From NCBI GenBank assembly GCA_964595565.1, contig CAZQQX010000007.1, positions 1-60,733 of the forward strand: 60,733 bases of DNA, written 5' to 3'. The DNA comes from JAQVEM01 sp964595565 (GTDB lineage Bacteria; Actinomycetota; Humimicrobiia; Humimicrobiales; Humimicrobiaceae). Both the position numbers and the translations under genes were made by a program. Each line of letters begins with the position of its first letter. Positions within the stretch are counted from its first letter, which is position 1. Positions 45,187 to 54,217 of this stretch are shown in pieces. Below the pieces are notes generated by a model. The model ran no database searches, was not told the DNA's origin, and saw only the letters and a program-made list of their open reading frames with translations.

Positions 45187-46818
45187 TCATATTGATATTC
45201 TTCCAAGCCGTTCCTCTTCCGTGACAGGTTTATTGTTTTCGTCAACAGCTAAATTTTTTCCATTAACAAATATGGTTTTAATTTTTCCATTTGCCGCCTT
45301 TACCCCTTCAAGATGCGGGGCATCCAGTATACCTGTTTTTATGGCCTTTGTAATTATATCCGGGGAAATCAAAGGGTCTCTGCATTTATTTTCCTTATCA
45401 AGACTTTTTATTTTCTCCATAATCAACCCTGCGTCAGATTTTAACTCTTCTTTCCTGGATAAAACTTCCTCATCCAATTTCATATCCGGACAACCGTATA
45501 AATAATTTTCAATAACCCTCCTGGCAATTTTTACGCTTTCTATTATATCTTCTGCCCTTGCAGCGTGGTCGGCTTCACAATAAGCAACCACATGTAAAAT
45601 ATCCGGGTCAAGCTGCATTTGTAATAAAGTAGAAGAAGCAAGCTGACCTTTGCTCTCATCGTAATCAGGAGGGTAACTGAACAGCCCCGTCCTTGTCTGC
45701 CTCAGGGTTACAAAATTACTATCATGCAGAGATTCTATCAATTCTACTTTGGCAAGCATTTTTGCCAGATCCATGGTAAATGATGTCTCCGGAGGAGTGT
45801 TAAACATGTACTGTGAAATATAAACTTTTACCCCCATCATTTTAGCATTATAAGCAGCCAGATATGCCGCTGCTACAGCGACAGAATCCGGTGAGTACCG
45901 GAGGCTCCAGTGATGGGACTCATTAACCTCAACCGGCATGTTTCTCTCAGCGTGCCATTTCATTACTGATTGATTCTCGGCTATTGCATTTTTTAGTTTC
46001 CTGTCACTCCTATTATCCAGTTCATTGTACCAGCAGAGAGGTACGGCGCACCATGCATTATTAATGCTCTCTTTAAGAACTTCTGCCATTCTAATAATAT
46101 TATTTGTTCCACTATAACAGCGCATCAATGGATAATTTCCTGTTCTTGAAGCATCATAAAGACTTTTAAAATCCTCAATGCTTCTCAGCGGAACTCCGCC
46201 CGCTCCATCCTGATTTCTGTTCATCTTTTCAGGATTGAAGAAAAACTCCTGGGTATTCTGGTCAGGACCAATAGATATCACATCCAAAAGCCCGTTTAAC
46301 GAAATATTCCTTATACCTTTTATTGTCTCATCTAAAGAGGGCCTGCCAAAATGATGCCTTATTGCAGGAAAAGGTTTTTTATACTCAACCCGTCCAACAA
46401 TATCCTGGGGAGGAATTTTACTGCCGGTTTTTATTTTCTTTTTGGTCAAAAAACTCTCAATTTCCTCAATACTTTCTTTCCCGGTAAAAATAACATCAAA
46501 TATTCCCAGCTTTTTCCCTACTTCGGCAACAGGTTTCGTGCTTCCCAGAATAAACTCTATTTTTCTGTTTTTTAATCCCTTTACTACTTTTTCTTCTAAC
46601 TCCTTAAAAAGAGGAAGGACACTTTCAGGTGAGAGGCGGTAGCTGACTGCTACTATATCAGGATTGTATTTCTCTATATTTTCTTTTAATCTGTCAATTG
46701 AGCATGCCGAACCTGCAAATTCTACCTTATAGCCGTGCTTTTTACACAGGTTTAAAAAATTCAGAATTCCGGCAACATGTATACAGCTTCCTATACAGGC
46801 ACCAAGTACTTTCTTCAT
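45187..46818 (-). CDS. B12-binding-domain protein of unknown reaction
   Basis: About 543 residues. The first 130 residues look like a cobalamin-binding Rossmann domain: GACIGSCIHVAGILNFL occupies the place of the DxHxxG loop (here C-x-H-x-x-G, so the Asp is changed but the His is kept), followed by PDIVAVSYRLSP. The remaining 400 residues resemble the barrel of B12-dependent mutases (MRCYSGTNNIIRMAE, NESHHWSLRYSPD, AYLAAYNAKMMGVKVY), but I cannot assign a substrate. ATG at 46818 is preferred to the in-frame TTG at 46827, which directly abuts the stop codon of the upstream gene. The pair with the opine-dehydrogenase-like gene is tight and suggests one pathway. Confidence 0.65.
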   Translation of the reverse strand: MKKVLGACIGSCIHVAGILNFLNLCKKHGYKVEFAGSACSIDRLKENIEKYNPDIVAVSYRLSPESVLPLFKELEEKVVKGLKNRKIEFILGSTKPVAEVGKKLGIFDVIFTGKESIEEIESFLTKKKIKTGSKIPPQDIVGRVEYKKPFPAIRHHFGRPSLDETIKGIRNISLNGLLDVISIGPDQNTQEFFFNPEKMNRNQDGAGGVPLRSIEDFKSLYDASRTGNYPLMRCYSGTNNIIRMAEVLKESINNAWCAVPLCWYNELDNRSDRKLKNAIAENQSVMKWHAERNMPVEVNESHHWSLRYSPDSVAVAAAYLAAYNAKMMGVKVYISQYMFNTPPETSFTMDLAKMLAKVELIESLHDSNFVTLRQTRTGLFSYPPDYDESKGQLASSTLLQMQLDPDILHVVAYCEADHAARAEDIIESVKIARRVIENYLYGCPDMKLDEEVLSRKEELKSDAGLIMEKIKSLDKENKCRDPLISPDIITKAIKTGILDAPHLEGVKAANGKIKTIFVNGKNLAVDENNKPVTEEERLGRISI

Positions 46819-46827
46819 AATTTCCAA

Positions 46828-47922
46828 CTACTCCCTTCCTTTAATAAAAACAGTCCTCAACTGCTCAATATCCAGTCCTTCCAGGCCCAGCCTTGAAAGA
46901 TTTCTCCCTTTTTTTCTAAAGTCTTTTTTAAATATAGCACTTGCCATATTTATAAGTGAATCAATAATTTTTGTTTCAACCTCCAGAGCTCTGCCAAATT
47001 CTGAAATAGGAACCAGGCTCATCGGCACATCTTCTGTTACATATCTGACATTTATGGTCCTGGGAGCCATAATACCCACATAGCCGGGATTACTGTGTAT
47101 AGCATCAAACAAATTATCCTCCACTACATTATATGCCATTGACAGCCATTCTATGGCAGTATATGTATTGGCACATCTCAGTTTCCTTGCAACCATTACC
47201 CTTTCCCTATCAACTGATTCCAGAATTTTTGCTACAGTCTGGGTTACCCCCTCTATATAAAACTGAAAATTACCCATGGTAGATTCTATTCTGCTCAGGT
47301 TAAGTATGGTAATGGATGGATGGAATACGGCACCCATGTTATTAAAACTAGTCTCAATAGTACTTGCGGCAGGAATAAATTCTGTAAATGCATCATTTAA
47401 TTTTCTTACCACAATTTCGGTTTTTCTTGAAGGTATAGCAGCTACCGGTATAGCCTGTTTTATCCTGAAAATTTTTGCTGTTGCGGGGCCCATACCCCTG
47501 CTTGCATATATAAATGTCTGGGCCTCGGCTATAATAAAATCCCTGTTATTACCCTCTTTGCGGAGTACATTTAAAAATTCAATGGCGCCGCATGTTCTCC
47601 CCGGGTTCAGGACCACAATTTGTTTATCAGCCAGGTATGGTGCGCATTCTTTAGCAATATAATAATGGCCATCTGCCGGTACCACCACCATAATTATATC
47701 TACTCCCTTAATTGCTTTCTCTATATCATTGGTAACCATATTAAGCTTACCAAAACCTTTAACTTCACCTTCAAGCTCTATGCCTTTCATTTTTTTTATG
47801 GGCTGGATTCTTGAAAATGTTCTATTATATAAATTAACACTAAAACCCTTTATAGCCAGATGTGCTGATACTGCCTTCCCGCCGTGCCCTGCTCCCAGCA
47901 CTGCAAATTTTAAATCGTGCAT
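46828..47922 (-). CDS. NAD/NADP octopine-nopaline dehydrogenase family protein
   Basis: A 364-residue oxidoreductase. The N-terminal Rossmann domain has AVLGAGHGGKAVSAHLA (dinucleotide loop) and a second domain of the opine dehydrogenase type (GAVFHPSITILNLSRIES with the conserved His, about residues 210-230). Family members reduce imines of amino acids and keto acids or act on related substrates; the specific reaction here is unknown. A perfect AGGAGG precedes the ATG. The B12-domain gene follows with no gap, and dnaE lies upstream. Confidence 0.75.
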   Translation of the reverse strand: MHDLKFAVLGAGHGGKAVSAHLAIKGFSVNLYNRTFSRIQPIKKMKGIELEGEVKGFGKLNMVTNDIEKAIKGVDIIMVVVPADGHYYIAKECAPYLADKQIVVLNPGRTCGAIEFLNVLRKEGNNRDFIIAEAQTFIYASRGMGPATAKIFRIKQAIPVAAIPSRKTEIVVRKLNDAFTEFIPAASTIETSFNNMGAVFHPSITILNLSRIESTMGNFQFYIEGVTQTVAKILESVDRERVMVARKLRCANTYTAIEWLSMAYNVVEDNLFDAIHSNPGYVGIMAPRTINVRYVTEDVPMSLVPISEFGRALEVETKIIDSLINMASAIFKKDFRKKGRNLSRLGLEGLDIEQLRTVFIKGRE

Positions 47923-47949
47923 TTAAACCTCCTGATACTCTTAATATTT

Positions 47950-50900
47950 TCAGAGCTTATTCCATTTAATTTTATCCCCGAATACTTCTCTCAGGTTATC
48001 TTCCAGTCCGGCGTCCAGATTTATTTTATAATCCGGAGGGAGCCTGAATATTTTTTCAACTGCCTTTCCATTTTCACCGACTATTTTAAATTCTACTTCA
48101 CTGTACCCCGGATATCTTTTTATTATATCATAAAGCCTGTTAACCATATCTTTATCCATTTCACATCTTTTTATTGTAAATACCACCCTCTCACTCTTAT
48201 CACCAATAAGTTCTTTCTGGTTTTTGTTCGCTTTCACATCTTTTTCCAGCTCATCAAATTCGTTAGCTATAATTTTTAGCTGGTCCTCTTTTTTATCTAA
48301 TTTTCCTTTAACCCTCACTATTCTCTCTTCAATAATAATTTCCCTGGACCTTTCAAGAACCGATGGGAAAACAATCACCTCAACGTTGTCATTAAAATCT
48401 TCCAGATCCAGAAAACACATCTGCTGGTCTTTTTTTGTATATACGATTTTAATCCTGCTTATTACTCCCCCTACAGAAACATTTACTTTATCTTCCATAT
48501 CACTTAAAACCTCTATCGGAGTCAGCCTGGAAAGAGATTCTCCATACTCAAATAAAGGATGGCCCGAAATATAAAGGCCAAGCATTTCCTTCTCGAAGTT
48601 AAGCAGTTCTTTTTTTGAAAATTCTTTATATTTTTCTTCTAAATGATTGGCACCGTTCAATAAAATTTCTTTCTTCTCACTGCCGTTCACTTCAAACAAT
48701 GAATACTGGCCGATATCCCTGTTTTTTCTAATTTTTAATACTTCTTCTATCATTCTCTCGTAGTTACCCAGTAAATATTTTCTGCTCAAGCCCAGGGAGT
48801 CAAAGGTCCCGCTCTTAATAAGACTCTCGATAGTCTTCTTATTTAATACACTGCCACCCACTCTTTCACAAAAATCTATAAAATTATTAAATTTGCCACT
48901 TTTTTTTCTTTCCTCCTCTATAGATTCAATTACATTGGTTCCTACATTTTTAATAGCTGAAAGCCCGAACCTTATTGAATCTCCAACCACGGTAAAATCA
49001 GTGAAACTTTCATTAATATCGGGAGGGAGTACACTGATACCCATTCTTCTGGTCTCGTTAACATACTGTGCCACTTTTTCCTGGCTTCCCATCCTTATGC
49101 TGAGAAGAGCTGCCATAAATTCTACTGGATAATTAGCCTTAAGATATGCAGTCTGGTATGAAATCATAGCATAAGCGGCACTATGTGATTTATTAAACCC
49201 GTACTCTGCAAAATGATTTACCAGCTTAAAAATTTTTTCAGAAACTCTTTCGTCTACCCCTCTCTTTTTAGCGCCTTCCATAAATTTACTCTTTTGTTTT
49301 GATAAAAGATTTCTCTTTTTCTTGCTAATAGCTCCCCTTAAAACATCCGCTTCCGACATGCTGAAACCGGCCAGTTCTGAAGCAATTCTCATAACCTGCT
49401 CCTGATACAGTATAATTCCGTAGGTACTTTTAAGAATCTTTTCCAGAGAAGGATGGGGATAGTTAATTTTCTTTCTCCCATTTTTACTTTCAACAAAATC
49501 ACTGACCATGCCGCTCTGAAGGGGTCCCGGCCTATAGAGTGCCAGAAGTGCAATTAAATCCTCGAATCGGGATGGTTTTAAATTTATTACCAGTTCCCTC
49601 ATGCCGGAACTCTCCAGCTGGAACACACCGAGACATTCTCCTTCACCCAGCATATTAAAAGTTTTTTTATCATCAAGACTTATATTATCAATATTTACAT
49701 TTATATTTTTGGTTTTCTTTATTAAGAATAACGTCTTATCTATCAGTGACAGCGTTTTTAATCCAAGAAAGTCCATTTTCAGCAACCCTATCTTCTGAAT
49801 ATCTTCCATCTTGTACTGGGTTACGATATCACCTTCATTCTCTTTCTGTATCGGCGTGTAATTATAAAGGTCTTCCGAAGATATAACTACTCCGGCAGCA
49901 TGTATGGAATCCTGCCTTGATATACCCTCGAGTGAAATAGCGGTATCAATCACCTCTCTTATTTTTTCGTTATTATCATAAATTTCTCTTAACTCCGGGG
50001 CCATTTCTAATGAATTTTTTATAGTTACATTTAGCTCCATGGGAACCATTTTTGCTATCCGGTCAACTTCTGCATAGGGCACTTCCAGAACCCTTCCCGC
50101 ATCTCTTATGGCCTGCCTTGCTGCCATTGTCCCAAAGGTAATTAACTGTGCAACCCTTTTTTCACCGTATTTTCTGGTTACATATTTAATGACCTCATCT
50201 CTCTTTTCATAGCAAAAATCTATATCTATATCCGGCATACTCCTTCGTTCTTCATTCAAGAACCTTTCAAATAGAAGGTCATATTTAAGTGGCTCTATGT
50301 CCGTTATCCCCAGCAGGTAAGAAACAATACTTCCCGCAGCTGACCCTCTTCCCGGTCCCACCCTTATATCATTACTCTTAGCAAAATTAACCAGGTCCCA
50401 GACTATTAGAAAATATTCTGAAAATCCCATCTTATTTATGACTTCAAGTTCCTTTTTTACTCTTTTATCAATTACATCTGTAACGCCACCATATCTTTTC
50501 TGGATATTTTCATAACACAGTTTTTTTAAATATCCGTCTGATGTATTACCTTCGGGGACTTTAAAAGAAGGTATTAAATTCATGTTAAACTTTATATTTA
50601 CATTGCACCTGTCGGCAATCTCCAGTGTATTTTCCACAGCACCGGGAAATTTACCGAAAAGTTCCCTCATCTGCTCATAGCTTTTAAAGTAGTATTCTTC
50701 TGTAGGAAATCTCATACGACCGGGTTCATTTATTGTTGAACCGGTCTGTATGCAGAGCAAAACATCATGCGCCTTACTGTCTTTTTTATCCAGATAATGA
50801 ATATCATTTGTGGCAACCATCGGAATTTTATATTCCGAAGATAATTCCATTAAAACTTCATTTATCCCCTTTTGCTCGGAAATACCGGAATCCTGCAATT

Positions 50901-51435
50901 CCAAAAAAAAGTTATCCCTGCCGAATATATCTATATATTCTTCAAGAATTTTCTTTGATTCTTCAACCTGGCCCAGCACAATATGCCTGGGAATCTCACC
51001 TGAGATACAGCCGCTCAGGGCGATAATACCTTCCCGGTATTCTCTTAATAGTTCCTTATCCACCCGTGGCTTATAATAAAAACCTTCCAGAAATCCAAGG
51101 CTTACCAGCCTCATGAGATTTTGATAACCCCGATTATTTTCTGCCAGAAGAGTCAGGTGGTATGAAGTTCCTTCTCTTTTATTCCTATCTTTCTGCTTAT
51201 CCCGCCTGCTTCTGGGGGCCAGATAAACTTCACATCCTATTATCGGTTTAATTCCTGATTTTTTTGCTGTGGTGTAAAAATCAATGATTCCATACATAAC
51301 TCCATGGTCAGTTAATGCCACCGCAGGCATATCAAACTGGCAGGCTCTCTCCACTAATTGTGGTATTCTTGAGGCACCATCTAACAGGGAATATTCGCTG
51401 TGGACATGCAGATGGACAAAGTTATCTTTTTTCAT
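47950..51435 (-). CDS. dnaE: DNA polymerase III alpha subunit (DnaE)
   Basis: Replicative polymerase of 1161 residues. The N-terminal PHP domain has LHVHSEYSLLDGASRI and IALSGCISGEIPR, the palm catalytic motif is PDIDIDF (near residue 402) with GPGRGSAAGSIVSYLLG, the clamp-loading and HhH region follows, and an OB-fold domain (about 980-1060) and tau-binding C-terminus end the protein. It is the DnaE1 type, not PolC. Its tight position before the opine-dehydrogenase gene is not typical and probably reflects a local arrangement. Confidence 0.96.
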   Translation of the reverse strand: MKKDNFVHLHVHSEYSLLDGASRIPQLVERACQFDMPAVALTDHGVMYGIIDFYTTAKKSGIKPIIGCEVYLAPRSRRDKQKDRNKREGTSYHLTLLAENNRGYQNLMRLVSLGFLEGFYYKPRVDKELLREYREGIIALSGCISGEIPRHIVLGQVEESKKILEEYIDIFGRDNFFLELQDSGISEQKGINEVLMELSSEYKIPMVATNDIHYLDKKDSKAHDVLLCIQTGSTINEPGRMRFPTEEYYFKSYEQMRELFGKFPGAVENTLEIADRCNVNIKFNMNLIPSFKVPEGNTSDGYLKKLCYENIQKRYGGVTDVIDKRVKKELEVINKMGFSEYFLIVWDLVNFAKSNDIRVGPGRGSAAGSIVSYLLGITDIEPLKYDLLFERFLNEERRSMPDIDIDFCYEKRDEVIKYVTRKYGEKRVAQLITFGTMAARQAIRDAGRVLEVPYAEVDRIAKMVPMELNVTIKNSLEMAPELREIYDNNEKIREVIDTAISLEGISRQDSIHAAGVVISSEDLYNYTPIQKENEGDIVTQYKMEDIQKIGLLKMDFLGLKTLSLIDKTLFLIKKTKNINVNIDNISLDDKKTFNMLGEGECLGVFQLESSGMRELVINLKPSRFEDLIALLALYRPGPLQSGMVSDFVESKNGRKKINYPHPSLEKILKSTYGIILYQEQVMRIASELAGFSMSEADVLRGAISKKKRNLLSKQKSKFMEGAKKRGVDERVSEKIFKLVNHFAEYGFNKSHSAAYAMISYQTAYLKANYPVEFMAALLSIRMGSQEKVAQYVNETRRMGISVLPPDINESFTDFTVVGDSIRFGLSAIKNVGTNVIESIEEERKKSGKFNNFIDFCERVGGSVLNKKTIESLIKSGTFDSLGLSRKYLLGNYERMIEEVLKIRKNRDIGQYSLFEVNGSEKKEILLNGANHLEEKYKEFSKKELLNFEKEMLGLYISGHPLFEYGESLSRLTPIEVLSDMEDKVNVSVGGVISRIKIVYTKKDQQMCFLDLEDFNDNVEVIVFPSVLERSREIIIEERIVRVKGKLDKKEDQLKIIANEFDELEKDVKANKNQKELIGDKSERVVFTIKRCEMDKDMVNRLYDIIKRYPGYSEVEFKIVGENGKAVEKIFRLPPDYKINLDAGLEDNLREVFGDKIKWNKL

Positions 51436-51512
51436 TATAAAAGAATCCGGTTTCTGTTATTTCGTTTTGACCAAGATTTTCTAAATTAAATTAATCCAAA
51501 AACCAACAAAAT

Positions 51513-53195
51513 TTAATATACAACTCTATATAATTCTTCAAGCGAAGTTATTCCTTCCGCAACTTTGTAGGCTCCACTTTCCAGAAGTGTTTTCATACCT
51601 TCCTGTCTTGCAGCATCATTTATTTCGTCATTGCTCCTTCTTTCAAGAAGCATCTGTCTTATTCTTTTAGTCACCATCAATAAAGAATATATACCGATTC
51701 TTCCCATATAACCGGTATAATTACATCTTTTGCACCCGATACTTTTATAAATCTTCTTCCCTTTTAATATTGGCTTTATCTCATCACTCAGCGATGATTC
51801 GGGCACATCAACTTTTTTCTTACAATTATCACATAATACTCTTACCAGTCTCTGGGCAACTATACCCCTTACCGATGATGATATCATATACGACTCTATC
51901 CCCATCTCCATAAGCCTGGTGAGTGTAGAAGGGGCATCATTGGTATGTAAGGTGGTCAGAACCAGATGCCCTGTAATAGCTGCTTCCACAGCTATTTTTG
52001 CAGTTTCCAGGTCTCTTATCTCACCTATCAGGATTATATCAGGGTCACTTCTGAGCATGGCCCTTAAACCCCTTGAGAAACTCATATTTATTTTAGAATT
52101 TACCTGAACCTGCATTATCTGAGGAAACCTGAATTCCACAGGGTCCTCTATGGTAAAGATTTTTTTCTCAACGTTTGAAATTTTATTAAGACTGGCATAT
52201 AACGTAGTTGTTTTTCCTGAACCGGTCGGACCGGTAATAATAACGGACCCATGGGGGACATTTATCATTTTTAAATATTTCTTAAGTTCTTCTTCAGACA
52301 TCCCTGAATTTTTAAGGTCAAAAACAGATTCATCCCTATCCAGTATTCTTATGGTAATATTTTCTCCAAAAACGGTGGGTATTGAAGCAAGCCTCAGGTC
52401 AATCGCCCTGTTTCTAAAACTAATAGAACTTCTTCCATCCTGGGGCAGCCTGTTCTCTGTTATATCCATTCCACCCATTATTTTATATCTTGATATAAGC
52501 AGCCTCTGAACAGTTTTGGGAACATCTTTTATTTTTTGAAGAACACCGTCTATCCTGAACCTTATAGTGCAATTTTTTTCCTGGGGCTCAATATGTATAT
52601 CACTGGCCCTCAGGGAAATTGCTTTCAATATAATCTGGTTTGCCAGCCTGACCAGGGGGTTCTTCTCCGCTAACTCTTCCTCAAACTTTTTGCCTATAGT
52701 AAAATCTTCATCCTTTATTATTTCCTGAACCTCTTTAAGGCTGTAGTCATCAGAAGTATATAATCTTATTATACTCTCTATATTTTTCCTGGTGCTGATA
52801 AATGGTTTCACATTATATCCGGTAAGAAGCCTTATCTCATCAATGACATTAATATCTCTCGGGTCAGTCATTGCTACATGAAGAGTGCTATCAACCAGGT
52901 CAAATGGAAAAACTTTTCTTTTAAACGCAAAGTCTTTTGAAATTAAATTTGCAACTGAAGGGTCAATTTTGTCCTGAATCTTGTTTAGATCTACAACTTC
53001 AAACCCCCTCTGAAAAGAAACCAGTTCCATCAGGGTCTCATCAGAAATATACCCCTTCTTTATCAGTATTTCTCCCAGCTTCTCACCCGTGTTTTTCTGG
53101 ACATTGAGCGCCTCTTCCAGCTGCTCACTGGATATAATATTCCTGTTTAATAATATCTGCCCTATTTTTTCTTTTTTATAATCTATATCTACCAT
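51513..53195 (-). CDS. pilB: Type IV pilus / type II secretion assembly ATPase PilB
   Basis: Hexameric ATPase that drives pilus extension or pseudopilus assembly. Two N-terminal MshEN-like repeats, KIGQILLNRNIISSEQLEEAL and KLGEILIKKGYISDETL (shown as landmarks), are of the kind that bind c-di-GMP in related proteins. The ATPase domain has GPTGSGKTTTLYASL, the Asp box DPVEF, Walker B SDPDIILIGEIRD, His box TGHLVLTTLHTNDAPS and the zinc-binding tetracysteine CDNC...CKRC. The 560-residue length is normal. No pilin, PilC, PilM or prepilin peptidase genes are nearby, so it stands alone. Confidence 0.93.
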   Translation of the reverse strand: MVDIDYKKEKIGQILLNRNIISSEQLEEALNVQKNTGEKLGEILIKKGYISDETLMELVSFQRGFEVVDLNKIQDKIDPSVANLISKDFAFKRKVFPFDLVDSTLHVAMTDPRDINVIDEIRLLTGYNVKPFISTRKNIESIIRLYTSDDYSLKEVQEIIKDEDFTIGKKFEEELAEKNPLVRLANQIILKAISLRASDIHIEPQEKNCTIRFRIDGVLQKIKDVPKTVQRLLISRYKIMGGMDITENRLPQDGRSSISFRNRAIDLRLASIPTVFGENITIRILDRDESVFDLKNSGMSEEELKKYLKMINVPHGSVIITGPTGSGKTTTLYASLNKISNVEKKIFTIEDPVEFRFPQIMQVQVNSKINMSFSRGLRAMLRSDPDIILIGEIRDLETAKIAVEAAITGHLVLTTLHTNDAPSTLTRLMEMGIESYMISSSVRGIVAQRLVRVLCDNCKKKVDVPESSLSDEIKPILKGKKIYKSIGCKRCNYTGYMGRIGIYSLLMVTKRIRQMLLERRSNDEINDAARQEGMKTLLESGAYKVAEGITSLEELYRVVY

Positions 53196-53299
53196 AATAA
53201 TCTTATAATTTTTTTATTTATTTATCTCTATTATTATAATATATCTTAATTAATATTTATACTTAACAAGTAAAACATCTATTTAAATAAATCTTTAAC

Positions 53300-54079
53300 T
53301 TAATTATATTTTTCCTTACTGGCTAACCTGTTAATAATACCTGCAGAGTACCCCGCACCAAAGCCGTTATCAATGTTTACCACCAGCACCCCGGGACTAC
53401 AGGAATTTAGCATGGTTAACATTGGCGATATTCCTCCGAAACTTGCTCCGTATCCCGGGCTGGTTGGAACCCCTATTACAGGGCAATTAACCATTGAGCT
53501 TACCACTCCGGGAAGTGTCCCTTCCATTCCTGCAACTACTACGATTACATTTGACTTACAAAAATCATCCTTAAAATTTATCAGCCTGTGAATTCCTGCA
53601 ATACCCGCATCATAGATTTTTTTAACCTTATTCCCCATTAAATAGCAGGTCACAGCAGCTTCTTCTGCTACTCTTATATCCGAGGTTCCTGCAGTTATTA
53701 TGGTTATCCCTTCACTCAGTTTACTTTCGGGTATATCAGGTTTTGTATAAATAATATTTGATTCAGAATCAAATATTACATTTTTAATCACCTCTTTTAA
53801 CACATTATAGGTTTCAATAGAGGTTCTGGTTATTAAAATTGTAGAAGAGTAATTTAAAATTCTCTTCGCTATTTCCATAATTTGCCGCGGAGTCTTGCCT
53901 TCTCCGTATATTACCTCCGGGAAACCTCTTCTTAATATACGATGGTGGTCAATCTTGGCAAAACCTATATCCTCAAAATATATTTCTTTTATCTTTGAGA
54001 TTACCTCATATTCTTTTATCTTTTCTTCCTTAAAATTATTAAGTAATGTTTTTATTATTTCATTTATATTATTTTTCAT
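53300..54079 (-). CDS. larB: LarB: pyridinium-3,5-biscarboxylate mononucleotide synthase-like
   Basis: In Lactobacillus LarB carboxylates and hydrolyses nicotinic acid adenine dinucleotide to start the nickel-pincer cofactor of lactate racemase; the C-terminal domain is related to PurE. The 259-residue protein has an N-terminal helical part with GFPEVIYGEGKTPRQIM and a PurE-like domain with TAGTSDIRVAEEA, VAGMEGTLPGVV and GVPTSPGYGASFGG. The signature is clear, but larA, larC and larE are not in this window. It is probably in a run with pilB. Confidence 0.9.
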   Translation of the reverse strand: MKNNINEIIKTLLNNFKEEKIKEYEVISKIKEIYFEDIGFAKIDHHRILRRGFPEVIYGEGKTPRQIMEIAKRILNYSSTILITRTSIETYNVLKEVIKNVIFDSESNIIYTKPDIPESKLSEGITIITAGTSDIRVAEEAAVTCYLMGNKVKKIYDAGIAGIHRLINFKDDFCKSNVIVVVAGMEGTLPGVVSSMVNCPVIGVPTSPGYGASFGGISPMLTMLNSCSPGVLVVNIDNGFGAGYSAGIINRLASKEKYN

Positions 54080-54154
54080 AATAATTAAAATACCACAAAT
54101 AAAGATATTTTCAAATTGAACGCAACTTCACCTTTTTACCGGCCAGAAACAACA

Positions 54155-54197
54155 AAAATACACATATGCAATTTTTTATATTGCATATGTGTATTTT
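54155..54197 (-). terminator. Intrinsic terminator of the pyrophosphatase gene
   Basis: A perfect 18-bp stem AAAATACACATATGCAAT and its complement with a 7-base loop lies just after the hppA stop codon on the minus strand and is followed by TTTTTGTTGTTT. Its place separates hppA from larB. Confidence 0.75.
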
Positions 54198-54217
54198 ACT
54201 TTAATTAACTTAAAAAC

